NCBI GenBank assembly: GCA_003139095.1
Contig: PLHW01000046.1
Span: 1 to 64,000, forward strand
Reading direction: 5' to 3'
From: Acidobacteriaceae bacterium
Lineage (GTDB): Bacteria > Acidobacteriota > Terriglobia > Terriglobales > Acidobacteriaceae
Length of the DNA stretch: 64,000 nucleotides
Shown here: one piece after another, positions 34,325-43,214 of the stretch
Position numbering within the stretch: position 1 is the stretch's first letter
Layout: the number at the start of each line of letters is the position of its first letter
The notes under the pieces: generated by a model
Told to the model about the DNA's origin: nothing
Databases searched by the model: none
The model's input: only the letters and a program-made list of their open reading frames with translations
Made by a program: the position numbers and the translations under genes

Positions 34325-34376
34325 GGCTGCCAGACGAACGCCCGGCGCGCTCGACCCCGCGACTGGCAGCCTTTTT
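34325..34376 (+). terminator. Intrinsic terminator-like hairpin with no upstream gene on its strand
   Basis: GGCTGCCAG (34325-34333) pairs perfectly with CTGGCAGCC (34363-34371), followed by TTTTTCTT. The loop is 29 nt and GC-rich, with possible inner pairing. It lies on the + strand between divergent genes, 134 nt before ATG 34511. It could be a leader attenuator or the end of a small RNA starting near 34270. Confidence 0.6.
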
Positions 34377-34510
34377 CTTGCTCACCCCTCCCTGTGACCA
34401 CCCTCACTGACAGCGCCTGCCTGCTTTCCTATCATGGGCGGTTTTTCAGGCGCAGTTTCCCCGCTGGCCGCCTTTGGCCGTTCGCTACTACCATCTCAAG
34501 GAGAATCACT

Positions 34511-36682
34511 ATGCCTCGCCTTCTTCTTCTGCCCGCCTTATTCTCCCTTCTTGTCGCCATCGCCAGCGCGGCCTCTCCCGAATTTCCCCAAGCCCCCTCC
34601 CTCAATTTCGCGAACGTCGTCGCCTATCCCTCCGGCGGCTACGCACAATCGGTGGCTGTGGCCGATGTAAATCGCGACGGCAAGCCCGACTTACTCGTCG
34701 CCAACGGCTGTCTTAACATCAGCAGCGGTTGCCGGCCCAACGGCTCGGTAAGTGTGCTGCTCGGCAATGGCGACGGCACTTTCCAGTCGCCCGTCACTTA
34801 CTCCTCCGGCGGCGTTCTCGCCACCGCCGTGGTCGTCGCTGACCTCAACCACGACGGCAAACTCGACCTTCTCGTCTCCAACCTATGTGCAACTACGCAA
34901 GGGTCGTGCAGCGTAGGAGCCATTGGCGTGCTCCTCGGCAACGGCGACGGCACCTTTCAGCCCGCGGCTTCTTACTCATCGGTTGGCTTCGGCGCCATTT
35001 CCCTCGCGGTCGCCGATTTTAATCGCGACGGCAACCTGGACGTGGTCGCCACCAACATGCAAGGCCCCAGCGTGGCCGTGCTTCTCGGCAACGGCGACGG
35101 CACCTTCCAAACCGCGCTCACCTACGACTCCGCCGGCGACTCCCCGGTTTTTGTCGCTGCCGCCGACCTCAACGGTGACGGTAAAGTCGATATCCTGGTC
35201 TCCAACGAATGTGGCACCGGCAGCGGCGGCTGCGGCGTTGTCGATGGCACCGTCGCCATCCTCCTCGGCAATGGCGACGGCACTTTCCAGCCCGCTGTCA
35301 CCTATGACTCCGGCGGTTACTTCGCCGGTTCTATCGCCCTCGCCGACGTCAACCAGGATGGCAAGCTCGACTTACTCGTCACCAACGGCTGTCACCTCTA
35401 CAATTGTGGTTTCACTTCCGGCTCCGTCGGAGTCCTCTTAGCCAGTGGCAATGGAACTTTTCAGCCTCCCGTCGCCTACAGTTCCGGTGGCGTGAATGCT
35501 CAATCCCTCGCGGTCCAGGATATCGACGGGGATGGCAAACTCGACATCGTCGTCAATAACCAGTGCCCCAGCGATTCCCTCTGCCCCGACGGCGGCAACG
35601 TGGCCGTCTTACTCGGCAAAGGCAACGGTAACTTTCAGTCGCCCGTCACCTTCAGTTCGGGCGGTTTCGACGCCTTCGGCCTCGCCGTCGCCGACTTCAA
35701 TGCCGACGGCAAGCCCGACATCGCCGTCGCCAACGCCTGCAACGTCCTCGAACTGAACCAGGTCTGCGACAGCAGCAATAGCGCGGTCGGCGTCCTCCTA
35801 GACGTACTCCCCGGAACGAAGACCAGCACCACCACGGTGGCATCCAATCTCAACCCCTGGGCGTTCGGCCAGCCGCCCGTAACTTTCTCGGCCACGGTTA
35901 CTCCGCCCTCAGGTGGCCAAGCCACCGGCACTATCACCTTCTACGATGGCTGGATCGAAATCGGCTCCGCCAGCCTCGTCAACAACGTCGCCACTCTAGG
36001 TGGAGTTACTCCCGCCTACGGCTACCACATGATTACGGCCAGATACGGAGGCGATAGTAATACCCCACCCAGTAATTCCGCCCAACTGATAGAAACGTCT
36101 GACCTCGCGGCCACCACAACCTCACTCGTGTCTAGTGTCAATCCTTCTTACCCCAACCAAAGCGTCTCCTTTACCGCAACCGTCGCCGGACAGTTCGGTG
36201 GCCCGGTCACGGGTACAGTCGTATTCGCCCAGGGCAAGAAAATCCTAGCCACCATCACCCTAGCCAATGGACAGGCGGTTTACACCACAACCTTCTCCGC
36301 ATCGGGCACGCACAAGATTTACGCCGTCTATTACGGCGATGCCAACAATCTCGGGAGCTCTTCTCCTGTTGTTAAACAGGCAGTGAAGCCGTTGCCCGCC
36401 GCGACCAGCACCACCGTTACAACTTCCGGGTCGCCCTCCAAGATTGGCCAGCCAGTGACCTTTACGGCTGTCGTCAGCTCAAACTTACCCGTTCCCGATG
36501 GCGAGACCGTTGCCTTCTACAACGGCAAGATCGAGATTGGCACAGGCACATTGGCCAATGGCACCGCGAGCGCGACCACGTCCTTCTCCAAGGCAGGTAA
36601 GTTCACCATCAAAGCTATTTATCCCGGAGACACTTCCCACAAGACAAGCTCAGGAACGGTGAATCAGATAGTAAATCCCTGA
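34511..36682 (+). CDS. Secreted FG-GAP/VCBS repeat protein with C-terminal Ig-like domains
   Basis: A 723-residue protein with a signal peptide (MPRLLLLPALFSLLVAIASA). Residues about 40-430 hold six to seven FG-GAP/VCBS repeats with calcium-type loops such as DVNRDGKPDLL, DLNHDGKLDLL and DFNRDGNLDVV, and the recurring VLLGNGDGTFQ: a beta-propeller. Residues about 440-723 are three Big_3-like immunoglobulin domains (SGSPSKIGQPVTFTAVV and similar). It is probably a surface or secreted adhesion or binding protein. The start at ATG 34511 has AAGGAGA 6 nt upstream; the frame from 34394 crosses leader sequence. It is a paralogue of the gene at 46251. Confidence 0.88.
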   Translation: MPRLLLLPALFSLLVAIASAASPEFPQAPSLNFANVVAYPSGGYAQSVAVADVNRDGKPDLLVANGCLNISSGCRPNGSVSVLLGNGDGTFQSPVTYSSGGVLATAVVVADLNHDGKLDLLVSNLCATTQGSCSVGAIGVLLGNGDGTFQPAASYSSVGFGAISLAVADFNRDGNLDVVATNMQGPSVAVLLGNGDGTFQTALTYDSAGDSPVFVAAADLNGDGKVDILVSNECGTGSGGCGVVDGTVAILLGNGDGTFQPAVTYDSGGYFAGSIALADVNQDGKLDLLVTNGCHLYNCGFTSGSVGVLLASGNGTFQPPVAYSSGGVNAQSLAVQDIDGDGKLDIVVNNQCPSDSLCPDGGNVAVLLGKGNGNFQSPVTFSSGGFDAFGLAVADFNADGKPDIAVANACNVLELNQVCDSSNSAVGVLLDVLPGTKTSTTTVASNLNPWAFGQPPVTFSATVTPPSGGQATGTITFYDGWIEIGSASLVNNVATLGGVTPAYGYHMITARYGGDSNTPPSNSAQLIETSDLAATTTSLVSSVNPSYPNQSVSFTATVAGQFGGPVTGTVVFAQGKKILATITLANGQAVYTTTFSASGTHKIYAVYYGDANNLGSSSPVVKQAVKPLPAATSTTVTTSGSPSKIGQPVTFTAVVSSNLPVPDGETVAFYNGKIEIGTGTLANGTASATTSFSKAGKFTIKAIYPGDTSHKTSSGTVNQIVNP

Positions 36683-37028
36683 TTCCGTCTGTCGTGACGG
36701 TGGTCCCCCGACCAGGCATTCCCGGCAGGGCGGGGATTTTGACCTCCTATCCCAACAGGGCTCCATCCGCTTCCGCGACTCAATCCCCTCCACTGTCCAT
36801 CCGCCGCGCCCGCCAAACCACCCCACAAAAGCCGCCAGCCCTCGTGCGATTGAGTGGGCGACTTCGATCCCTCCCCGCACCTCGACACTCCGGTAGGGAC
36901 GCCAACGCCAAGAGCTTTCAAGCAAGGCCCTGACGGTCGAAACAACCATCCTCGCAAGAGGCACAAGCGTCGACTACCCAGCTACTCGCCTTAACTAGCT
37001 GTATAGTGATGTAAATACCGGAGGGACG
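36683..37028. other. Intergenic region after the FG-GAP gene
   Basis: About 345 bases without a convincing gene. The open frames on both strands lack start signals and conserved patterns. GTGATGTAAATACC and GGAGGG near 37010-37025 lead into the next gene. No repeat or hairpin of note is seen. Confidence 0.5.
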
Positions 37029-37490
37029 ATGCCTCACCGAATTCTGCATCTGATGTCCGTCTTAGTTCTTATGACCGCCGCCTATGCGCAGCCAAGCCAC
37101 TGGGCCACTCCTGACGACAAGACCGCCAAGTTCATGATCGACATGGAGCGCAAATGGGCCGAAGGCGTTTGCACGAATAATGGAGTTGTCTCTGAGTTGT
37201 TAGCCGACGATTTCCAGGGCACCAGCACTCGCGGCGAGCGCTACAACAAAGAGGATGAGCTACGCGATGAAAAAGGCCCCCGCTCGGCGCACGGCTGCGC
37301 CCTCGACGATGCCAGGGTGCGCTTCTTCGGCGAAAACGTGGCCATCATTTACGGCAGCGAGCACGCCGTCGGCAAAGACAAGACCCATCCCGACACCAAG
37401 CAGTGCCAGGTCTGGACCGATACCTGGTTCAAGCGCGACGGTAAGTGGCAGATCGCTGCCGCGCAGGACAACAAAGTAGATTGCAAGTAA
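37029..37490 (+). CDS. Exported SnoaL/NTF2-like (DUF4440) protein
   Basis: A 153-residue protein with a signal peptide (MPHRILHLMSVLVLMTAAYA, cut before QPS). The mature domain opens with a long helix (FMIDMERKWAEGVCTNN), followed by LLADDFQGTSTRGERYNKED and VAIIYGSEHAV and WTDTWFKRDGKWQIAAAQ, matching DUF4440/nuclear transport factor 2 folds. Members range from enzymes to binding proteins, so no reaction is assigned. GGAGGG lies 3 nt before the ATG. Confidence 0.85.
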   Translation: MPHRILHLMSVLVLMTAAYAQPSHWATPDDKTAKFMIDMERKWAEGVCTNNGVVSELLADDFQGTSTRGERYNKEDELRDEKGPRSAHGCALDDARVRFFGENVAIIYGSEHAVGKDKTHPDTKQCQVWTDTWFKRDGKWQIAAAQDNKVDCK

Positions 37491-37525
37491 CCAGAGGAAT
37501 GTTCCACGTAGAACATTCGAAAATC

Positions 37526-39277
37526 TCACCGTCCCCTCCCCGCTTGCAGCACTGCCTCCCGCAGCTGCGCATGCCGCTGCGTAAGGTGCAGGTAAAGCAT
37601 CTCATCCGCCCCAGCTTTCGCCCGAATGATTCGCACCAACCTTGACTTATCCTCCTCCGGCCAGCCTTGAACGTCCCTCGCTCCGAGCGCGAGGGCGAAG
37701 TTATCAAACGCCTTTCTCTCCATCTCCGACCACGAACGACCGCTGTTGCCCCCGCCCTCAATCCTCGCTCCCAAGCCTCGCTCCAGCTCCCGCCGCACGT
37801 GCGCGCGCATTGTCTCCGCATCGCCTCCGAACTCGCGCGCCATTCGCCGATTCACGTGCAACCCAATATTTCGCGTCGAGAACTTATCCCACGCGCCCAC
37901 CTCAGCTCCCGGCAATTCGTAGAACACATGCCCCGCAGCCAGCCTCCGCAAAGTCCGCGCCGAAGTCCGATACCTCCGATCCGCCGCAATCTTCTTCTCC
38001 TCACTCTCCACCAGCTTCAGCAAATCCGCTCGACCCGGACGAAATCCCAGCTTGCGATAAAACCAGAACGCCCCCGACTCGATCGCCTCCTCATTGTCAT
38101 GTCCGAGTTGATACGGATACACCGACACCACCGTCGTCCCCATCCACGAGCACAAGCAGCGGAGCACTTGGGCGTAAATCCATCCTGCCTCGCCGCCGCG
38201 AAACGTATAAAAGGTGTTGAACCCAACCTCCATCCACTCGCAGATCCCAATGGCCTCGATGTAGTTGATCGGCACCCCGTTCTTCAGCGTGAAGCCCGCC
38301 ACATACGCGCGCAACGGCAAACGCCGCTCTCGGGGCAGGTTCCACAGGTAGATCGCAACTCCGCGTCCCACATCTGCGCGCACCACCGACCGCGGATCCG
38401 CCAGCGTAGTGCCATACAGTTCGCGATACCGCACCAGCATCACCTCGCGAATGAAGTCGGCGATCCGTTCTCCCTCGCGCAGCGAGAGCCGCTCAAACGT
38501 CGGCGGCCGCTTCGCCAGTTCCTCCCCGAGCGACACCTCACTCCGGCTCATCAGCGGACCTTCGTGATAGAAGACCTTCCTTGCCGCACTCCAGTTCCGA
38601 GTCCGCGACAGCCGCGCGTTCCCCAGCTTCCATCGCAGCGGGATGCGCAGCGATTCATAGAGCTCAGCCTTCTCCCGCTCCGGCAACGCCAGGCGCTCGA
38701 ACCGCCCAATCAGCCAATCCGCAGTGGCAGCCCGATCCCGCGAGTGTTTCCCATCCGCGCCGGCGGCGGCCTCCAGCCACTGTCGCCAAGGTGTGTCCGC
38801 CTCGACAAACGCATCATCCTCAAGCAGCGGCATCAAGCGAGGGCCGGTGGTCCCCAACTCGCGCCCCGGCTCGTAGTTCTCCCACGCAATCTCGACCGCG
38901 CCCGGCATGCGACGCACCAGCCACCGCGCCACATCGAAGCTCAACGTGTCCTCCATCGTTGTGCCGGCAATGCCGCCGACCTCGAACGTGTCGAATGCGT
39001 CCATGTCAGCGCCCGCCTCGACCAGCGCTTCCACCTTCGTATGAAAGTTATTGAGAATGCGCTCCGCCGCACGGAGCACAGCCGCACTCTGTGGAAACGC
39101 CCGCACAAACATCAGCGCCTCATGGAATCGAATCAGCGAAGCGGAGTCGGTGAAGCGGGCGGCATCGAGCGCGGTCAGGAGTTTGAGGACGTGGACGTGG
39201 ATGTCGTCGCCGCGGCCAAAGCGGTAGCGGGCGGCTTCGAGTTCGGAGAGTTGGCGGTCGAGGGTTCTTGTGGCCAT
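37526..39277 (-). CDS. Large soluble protein of unknown function with a GNAT-like segment
   Basis: A 583-residue protein I do not recognise. It has no signal peptide or membrane helix and is largely helical and Arg-rich. The segment NEEAIESGAFWFYRKLGFRP (about residues 405-424) matches the end of a GNAT acetyltransferase fold, where an Ala-x2-hydrophobic-Tyr-x-Lys-x-Gly-Phe pattern is typical. The stretch before it (VGRGVAIYLWNLPRERRLPL, and YIEAIGICEWMEVGFNTFYT) could supply preceding strands. The long N-terminal part looks all-alpha. It lies alone between an NTF2-like gene and vapC. Confidence 0.6.
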   Translation of the reverse strand: MATRTLDRQLSELEAARYRFGRGDDIHVHVLKLLTALDAARFTDSASLIRFHEALMFVRAFPQSAAVLRAAERILNNFHTKVEALVEAGADMDAFDTFEVGGIAGTTMEDTLSFDVARWLVRRMPGAVEIAWENYEPGRELGTTGPRLMPLLEDDAFVEADTPWRQWLEAAAGADGKHSRDRAATADWLIGRFERLALPEREKAELYESLRIPLRWKLGNARLSRTRNWSAARKVFYHEGPLMSRSEVSLGEELAKRPPTFERLSLREGERIADFIREVMLVRYRELYGTTLADPRSVVRADVGRGVAIYLWNLPRERRLPLRAYVAGFTLKNGVPINYIEAIGICEWMEVGFNTFYTFRGGEAGWIYAQVLRCLCSWMGTTVVSVYPYQLGHDNEEAIESGAFWFYRKLGFRPGRADLLKLVESEEKKIAADRRYRTSARTLRRLAAGHVFYELPGAEVGAWDKFSTRNIGLHVNRRMAREFGGDAETMRAHVRRELERGLGARIEGGGNSGRSWSEMERKAFDNFALALGARDVQGWPEEDKSRLVRIIRAKAGADEMLYLHLTQRHAQLREAVLQAGRGR

Positions 39278-39329
39278 GTCGGAACTGAGGAGCTTGCGGA
39301 ACTAATTAGCCTACAGCAAGGACACGCGA

Positions 39330-39725
39330 TTAGCGGAGCAGCTTCATCCCGGCAGCGCTCGCCGCATTCTGGTCGAAGGTTACGGTGTGTTGACATCCCG
39401 CCGCATGGCCGCAGCGCTCAATCAGGCAGTCGACAAAATCGGCGCGACTGTCGCTGAACTTTCGCAATGCCTGCGCGACGACTTCCGCTTGCTCAATCAC
39501 CAGTTCCTTACTTCGCAGTAATGTCTCTAGCACATGCTCAATTTCGCTCTTTTTGAAGCGGTAAGAAACCTCCAACACCCAAACCAGTTCCGCGATGACA
39601 ATGAGGGAAAGGAATCCGGGCGAATTCTGGGAAAGTGAGTCCATGACTCTCACGGCCGCGGCCGCTTGGGCAGCATCGTCGTGGGTGAGATAGCGGACGA
39701 CAATATTCGTGTCGAGGCCGATCAT
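39330..39725 (-). CDS. VapC-type PIN-domain ribonuclease toxin
   Basis: A 131-residue PIN-domain protein. The acidic active site is visible: Asp5 in IGLDTNIVVRYL, Glu in VIAELVWVLE, Asp in SRADFVDCLIE and Asp in TFDQNAAS. Such toxins cleave tRNA or rRNA. It lies 21 nt downstream of the antitoxin gene and is cotranscribed with it. All four acidic residues are present, so the toxin is probably active. Confidence 0.88.
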   Translation of the reverse strand: MIGLDTNIVVRYLTHDDAAQAAAAVRVMDSLSQNSPGFLSLIVIAELVWVLEVSYRFKKSEIEHVLETLLRSKELVIEQAEVVAQALRKFSDSRADFVDCLIERCGHAAGCQHTVTFDQNAASAAGMKLLR

Positions 39726-39746
39726 CTCAGTTCGATCCGAAGACCA

Positions 39747-39992
39747 TCATCGGGACCCTGATGCACGCCTCGCAATGGCGGCGTTCATCTCTTCAATCGA
39801 TACCGGCTTGTTTCGCCTGCCCTGGAACATCCCTTTCAGTTCCCGTACCGAGCGGGTGGCGGCGACGATCGCGAATTGACCGTTCCCCTGCTCGACGAAT
39901 TCCACGCGATCTCCCGCTTCCAGCCCCAGCACATTGCGCACCCGGGCAGGTATCGTGATTTGGCCTTTCGAAGTCAGGGTAGCGATCGCCAT
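39747..39992 (-). CDS. AbrB/MazE-type antitoxin (VapB-like)
   Basis: An 81-residue protein with an N-terminal SpoVT/AbrB swapped-hairpin DNA-binding domain (ATLTSKGQITIPARVRNVLG, then GDRVEFV) and a C-terminal toxin-binding tail (FQGRRNKPVSIEEMNAAI). ATG 39992 begins the domain directly; the frame up to 40133 covers the promoter and operator and is not coding. AAGGAG, part of the operator, lies about 11 nt upstream. Confidence 0.88.
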   Translation of the reverse strand: MAIATLTSKGQITIPARVRNVLGLEAGDRVEFVEQGNGQFAIVAATRSVRELKGMFQGRRNKPVSIEEMNAAIARRASGSR

Positions 39993-40004
39993 CGCCGCTC
40001 GATT

Positions 40005-40041
40005 CTCCTTACATAATAGTAAGGAGCAAAATAAAGCGCAA
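40005..40041 (-). promoter_or_regulatory. vapBC promoter with perfect operator palindrome
   Basis: CTCCTTAC (40005-40012), ATAATA, GTAAGGAG (40019-40026) is a perfect 8-bp inverted repeat. On the minus strand its centre TATTAT is a good -10, and TTGCGC (40036-40041 complement) lies 17 nt upstream as a weak -35. The palindrome also contains the AAGGAG that can serve as ribosome binding site. This is the expected place for VapBC autorepression. Nothing else is found in 39993-40310 except TATAAT at 40196-40201, a likely -10 for yebC. Confidence 0.7.
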
Positions 40042-40310
40042 GGACCGATAATGTCTAAAAGAAACGCCGTCGGACCCCGCATCTTCAACTCGACCTTTGG
40101 GCGGCGCGGCGCGGCCAAAACCGCTCCCTCCAAGACCTCTTGGGGCGAGCTCTACCGAGCCGATTCGAAAAATACTACCCTCCTGCGCCCCATGCTATAA
40201 TCGACGTTCGCCGGGGCTTTGCAGTCGAGGCTGTCGTTTATCCGATGATTTCCTCCGTAGGCGAATCCGCGCACAGCGCAATTTAAGTTCTTTCGATCCG
40301 AGGTATTCCC

Positions 40311-41057
40311 ATGTCCGGCCATTCAAAATGGGCAACAATTAAACATAAGAAGGGCGCGCTCGACGCTAAGCGCGGCAAGATTTTTACCCGCCTCATCAAG
40401 GAAATCGCCATGGCCGCCAAGAGCGGCGGCGACCCCGACATGAACCCGCGCCTCCGCACCGCCATCCTGGCAGCGAAGTCCGAGAACATGCCCGCCGACA
40501 ACATCAAGCGCGCCATCCAGCGCGGCACCGGCGAACTCCCCGGCCTCACCTACGAAGAGTTCGTGCTCGAAGGCTACGGCCCCGGGGGCGTCGCTCTGCT
40601 CGCCGAAATTTCCACCGACAATCGCAACCGCACCGTCAGCGAGATTCGCCACGTCTTTGGCAAGAACAACGGCAACATGGCCGCTGCCGGCGCCGTCGCC
40701 TACATGTTCCACAAGAAGGGCGACATCATTATTCCGAAGTCCGCCGCCAAAGAAGACGATTTGATGAATATTATCCTTGAAGCCGGCGGCGAGGATTTGA
40801 AGGACGATGGCGAGAATTGGGAAATTCTCACCGACACCTCCGCTTACGAAACCGTGCTGGAGGCTGTAAAAAAGGCGGGCATCACTCCCGCGTCGTCGAG
40901 CATCGCGATGGTGCCCGATACTTATATCAAGCTGGAAGGGCAGCAGGCAGCGCAGATGATCCGCTTGCTCGAAGCGCTGGAAGACAACGAAGACGTGCAA
41001 AACGTCCACGCCAACTTCGATATCGATCAGAAAGTGCTGGAAGAGGTCGCCGGATAA
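40311..41057 (+). CDS. yebC: YebC/PmpR family regulatory protein
   Basis: A 248-residue protein of the YebC/TACO1 family. It opens MSGHSKWATIKHKKGALDAK, with NPRLRTAILAAKSENMPADN and YEGYGPGGVALLAE-like (here LEGYGPGGVALLAEISTDNR) signatures. Members act as DNA-binding regulators or as ribosome-associated factors that relieve stalling at proline stretches. The length is normal. A TATAAT at 40196 suggests its own promoter with a leader of about 105 nt, and an intrinsic terminator follows at 41106. Confidence 0.95.
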   Translation: MSGHSKWATIKHKKGALDAKRGKIFTRLIKEIAMAAKSGGDPDMNPRLRTAILAAKSENMPADNIKRAIQRGTGELPGLTYEEFVLEGYGPGGVALLAEISTDNRNRTVSEIRHVFGKNNGNMAAAGAVAYMFHKKGDIIIPKSAAKEDDLMNIILEAGGEDLKDDGENWEILTDTSAYETVLEAVKKAGITPASSSIAMVPDTYIKLEGQQAAQMIRLLEALEDNEDVQNVHANFDIDQKVLEEVAG

Positions 41058-41105
41058 TTCCGCTCTTGCGTTTTCCAGCTAAAATCGTTTCCCAGCTAGA
41101 ATCTA

Positions 41106-41131
41106 GCCGCCCGGATCGGGGCGGCTTTTTT
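41106..41131 (+). terminator. Intrinsic terminator after yebC
   Basis: GCCGCCCG-GAT-CGGGGCGGC (41106-41125, one bulged base) is followed by TTTTTT (41126-41131). It lies 48 nt after the yebC stop and is a standard rho-independent terminator. Confidence 0.88.
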
Positions 41132-41136
41132 GTGAC

Positions 41137-41223
41137 ATGGTGAACGTCGATCTGGTGGGAATTGCCTCCCGGCTGGCGATCGTGCTGAAGGTTTTCAACA
41201 GTATTGAGGAAAAGTTTGTGTAA
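41137..41223 (+). CDS. Possible 28-residue peptide
   Basis: ATG 41137 to TAA 41223 encodes MVNVDLVGIASRLAIVLKVF then NSIEEKFV, an amphipathic helix-like peptide. There is no ribosome binding site, and the frame begins 5 nt after a terminator T run, so support is weak. The 3' part (GTTTTCAACAG and TTTGTGTAAAAG) recalls DnaA-box-like sequence (TTTTACACA on the minus strand). The rest of 41058-41387 holds no gene. Confidence 0.2.
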   Translation: MVNVDLVGIASRLAIVLKVFNSIEEKFV

Positions 41224-41387
41224 AAGTGGGAAATTATCTTTGTAACCTTCTGTTAACCAATCATTTTCTGCAGTCTGCACTGTAGTAAGGGCTAGGCATA
41301 AGTAGAACGAGCGCCAAACTCGGGTTCATCGCTCGGGTTGGGAGTTGGCTGTGCCCCGGCCATTGCGCAACAGCCCATGAGGCCACT

Positions 41388-42164
41388 TTGAAAACGCGTC
41401 TCGACAAATTGCTTCTGGAGAAAGGCCTCACACCGTCGCGCGAGCGCGCCCAGGCCCTCATCCTTGCCGGCAAGGTCCTCGTCAACGAGCAGAAGATCGA
41501 CAAAGCCGGCGCTTTGATCGACCCGGCCGCCGCGCTCCGTCTGCTCGGCGACGATCTCCGCTACGTCAGCCGCGGCGGCCTTAAACTTGAAAAGGCTCTC
41601 GCTCACTGGCGGATCGACTTGCACGAAAAGCTCTGCCTCGACGTCGGCGCGTCCACCGGCGGCTTCAGCGACTGCATGCTTCAGCACGGCGCCGCACGCG
41701 TGATTGCCATCGATACCGGCTACGGTCAGATGGATTTCGCCCTGCGCAAGGATCCGCGCATCGTGCTGATGGAAAAAACCAACGCCCGCTATCTGACGCG
41801 TGCCGATCTTGTTGAGCACACAAATGACGGTGACATCGCCTTCATCGCCATGGACGTCTCCTTCATTTCCGCGACGCAAGTGCTGCCCGCCGTCATCGAG
41901 GCCGCGGGATGGCGCTCATCTTCGACTTCCACTGACCGCCGCATTGTCGTCCTCGTCAAGCCACAATTCGAGGTCGGCAGGGAACTGGTCGGCAAAGGCG
42001 GCATCGTTCGCGACGAGGCCGCCCAGCACTCCGCCGTAATAAAGGTGCAGTCGGCCCTCGCCGAACTAGGCGCCCAGAATCTCGAATCCATCGACTCGCC
42101 TATCCTCGGCGGAGAAGGGAACCGCGAATTCCTCCTCCGCGGTATTTTCAACTCTGCCCGCTGA
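41388..42164 (+). CDS. tlyA: TlyA-family rRNA 2'-O-methyltransferase
   Basis: A 258-residue protein with an N-terminal S4 RNA-binding domain (RLDKLLLEKGLTPSRERAQA, GKVLVNEQ) and a FtsJ-like methyltransferase domain (CLDVGASTGGFSDCML, IDTGYGQMDFALR, FIAMDVSFIS, VVLVKPQFEVG). TlyA methylates cytidines in 16S and/or 23S rRNA; the old hemolysin name is misleading. The start is TTG 41388, with GAGG 5 nt upstream. Word-like CCTCAAACCTCCGTCCTCCC follows the TGA directly. Confidence 0.92.
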   Translation: MKTRLDKLLLEKGLTPSRERAQALILAGKVLVNEQKIDKAGALIDPAAALRLLGDDLRYVSRGGLKLEKALAHWRIDLHEKLCLDVGASTGGFSDCMLQHGAARVIAIDTGYGQMDFALRKDPRIVLMEKTNARYLTRADLVEHTNDGDIAFIAMDVSFISATQVLPAVIEAAGWRSSSTSTDRRIVVLVKPQFEVGRELVGKGGIVRDEAAQHSAVIKVQSALAELGAQNLESIDSPILGGEGNREFLLRGIFNSAR

Positions 42165-42227
42165 CCTCAAACCTCCGTCCTCCCTGCACCCTCGCACTTC
42201 TGTACAATCAAAAGTTCAATCTCGCCC

Positions 42228-43115
42228 ATGCCCGACTCCGCCAACTCCGGCCAGCCAAAAATGAAATCGGTCGCCATCCTCTCCAAGCCCGACCGGCCCG
42301 AGTTGGTCCAGGTTCTCCCCGCTCTTGAAAGTTGGTTGCGCGCCCGCAGCTATGAAGTCGTCATGGACGAGGAGAGCGCGAATTATTATTCCGCCCCCAA
42401 AATCGTTCCCCGCAGCGAACTCGCCCATTTCGCGCCCAGTCTCGCGCTTGTGCTCGGCGGAGACGGCACGCTGCTTTCCGCCGCCCGCGCCGTTTCCAGT
42501 TGCGGCACGCTGATTCTCGGCGTCAATCTGGGCACGCTCGGATTCTTGACCGAAGTGCCGCTCACCGGCCTCTATACCGCGCTCGAATCCATCGCGCGCG
42601 GCGCCTTCGTCATCGACAGCCGCTCCATGCTCTCCTGCTCGCTCATCCGCAACCGCGAAACCCTCGCCACCCATTGCGCGCTGAACGATCTCGTCGTCAG
42701 CAAAAGCGCCATCTCCCGCCTCAACCATTTTGAGCTTTATGTCGACGGAGAGTTTGTTTCCAGCTACAAGGCCGATGGCTTGATCATTGCCTCGCCCACC
42801 GGTTCGACCGCCTATTCGCTGGGCGCGGGCGGCCCCATCCTCAAGCCCGACGTTCAGGCCTTCGTCGTCACTCCGGTCTCGCCCCACGGATTGACGCATC
42901 GCCCCGTGGTCGTGCGCGACACGGTGCTGATTGAAATCCAGGTGATGACTGGACAGGAAGAGGCCTACCTCAGCCTCGACGGCCAGGTCGGAATGCCGCT
43001 TCAGGATGGCGATCGCGTGCGTTGCGTCAAATCCGAATATCCCGCCAAACTCGTCCGCTTCCAAAAAACTTTCTTCGAGGTCCTCTCCACCAAGCTCAAG
43101 TGGGGCGACCGGTAG
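42228..43115 (+). CDS. nadK: NAD kinase
   Basis: A 295-residue enzyme that phosphorylates NAD to NADP. The catalytic GGDG lies in LVLGGDGTLLSAAR, followed by GVNLGTLGFLTEV, ALNDLVVSKS, and the NAD-binding loop GLIIASPTGSTAYSLGAGGP. The C-terminal EAYLSLDGQVG is also conserved. The length is normal. ATG 42228 and ATG 42261 are both possible starts. TACAAT about 20 nt upstream may be the -10. It probably forms a short transcript with tlyA or its own. Confidence 0.95.
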   Translation: MPDSANSGQPKMKSVAILSKPDRPELVQVLPALESWLRARSYEVVMDEESANYYSAPKIVPRSELAHFAPSLALVLGGDGTLLSAARAVSSCGTLILGVNLGTLGFLTEVPLTGLYTALESIARGAFVIDSRSMLSCSLIRNRETLATHCALNDLVVSKSAISRLNHFELYVDGEFVSSYKADGLIIASPTGSTAYSLGAGGPILKPDVQAFVVTPVSPHGLTHRPVVVRDTVLIEIQVMTGQEEAYLSLDGQVGMPLQDGDRVRCVKSEYPAKLVRFQKTFFEVLSTKLKWGDR

Positions 43116-43214
43116 CTGGGCTGTCGTACTCATTCACCTCGGTGCCGCACTGATTCAGCTTTCCCGATTTTTTTGTGCCTCGGTGGTGAAGTAGACACAA
43201 TTAGCCGCCGCCCT

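Noticed and set aside
37667-39457. 596-residue frame on the plus strand
   Set aside because: Antisense to the 583-residue minus-strand gene; Arg/Pro/His-rich and without recognisable domains. The minus-strand frame has a natural composition and a GNAT-like segment, so it is preferred.
40051-40200. 49-residue plus-strand frame upstream of yebC
   Set aside because: No ribosome binding site, no family resemblance, and it overlaps the probable yebC promoter TATAAT.
41388-42164. Hemolysin annotation for the TlyA protein
   Set aside because: The S4 plus FtsJ-like domains identify an rRNA methyltransferase; the hemolysin name is historical.
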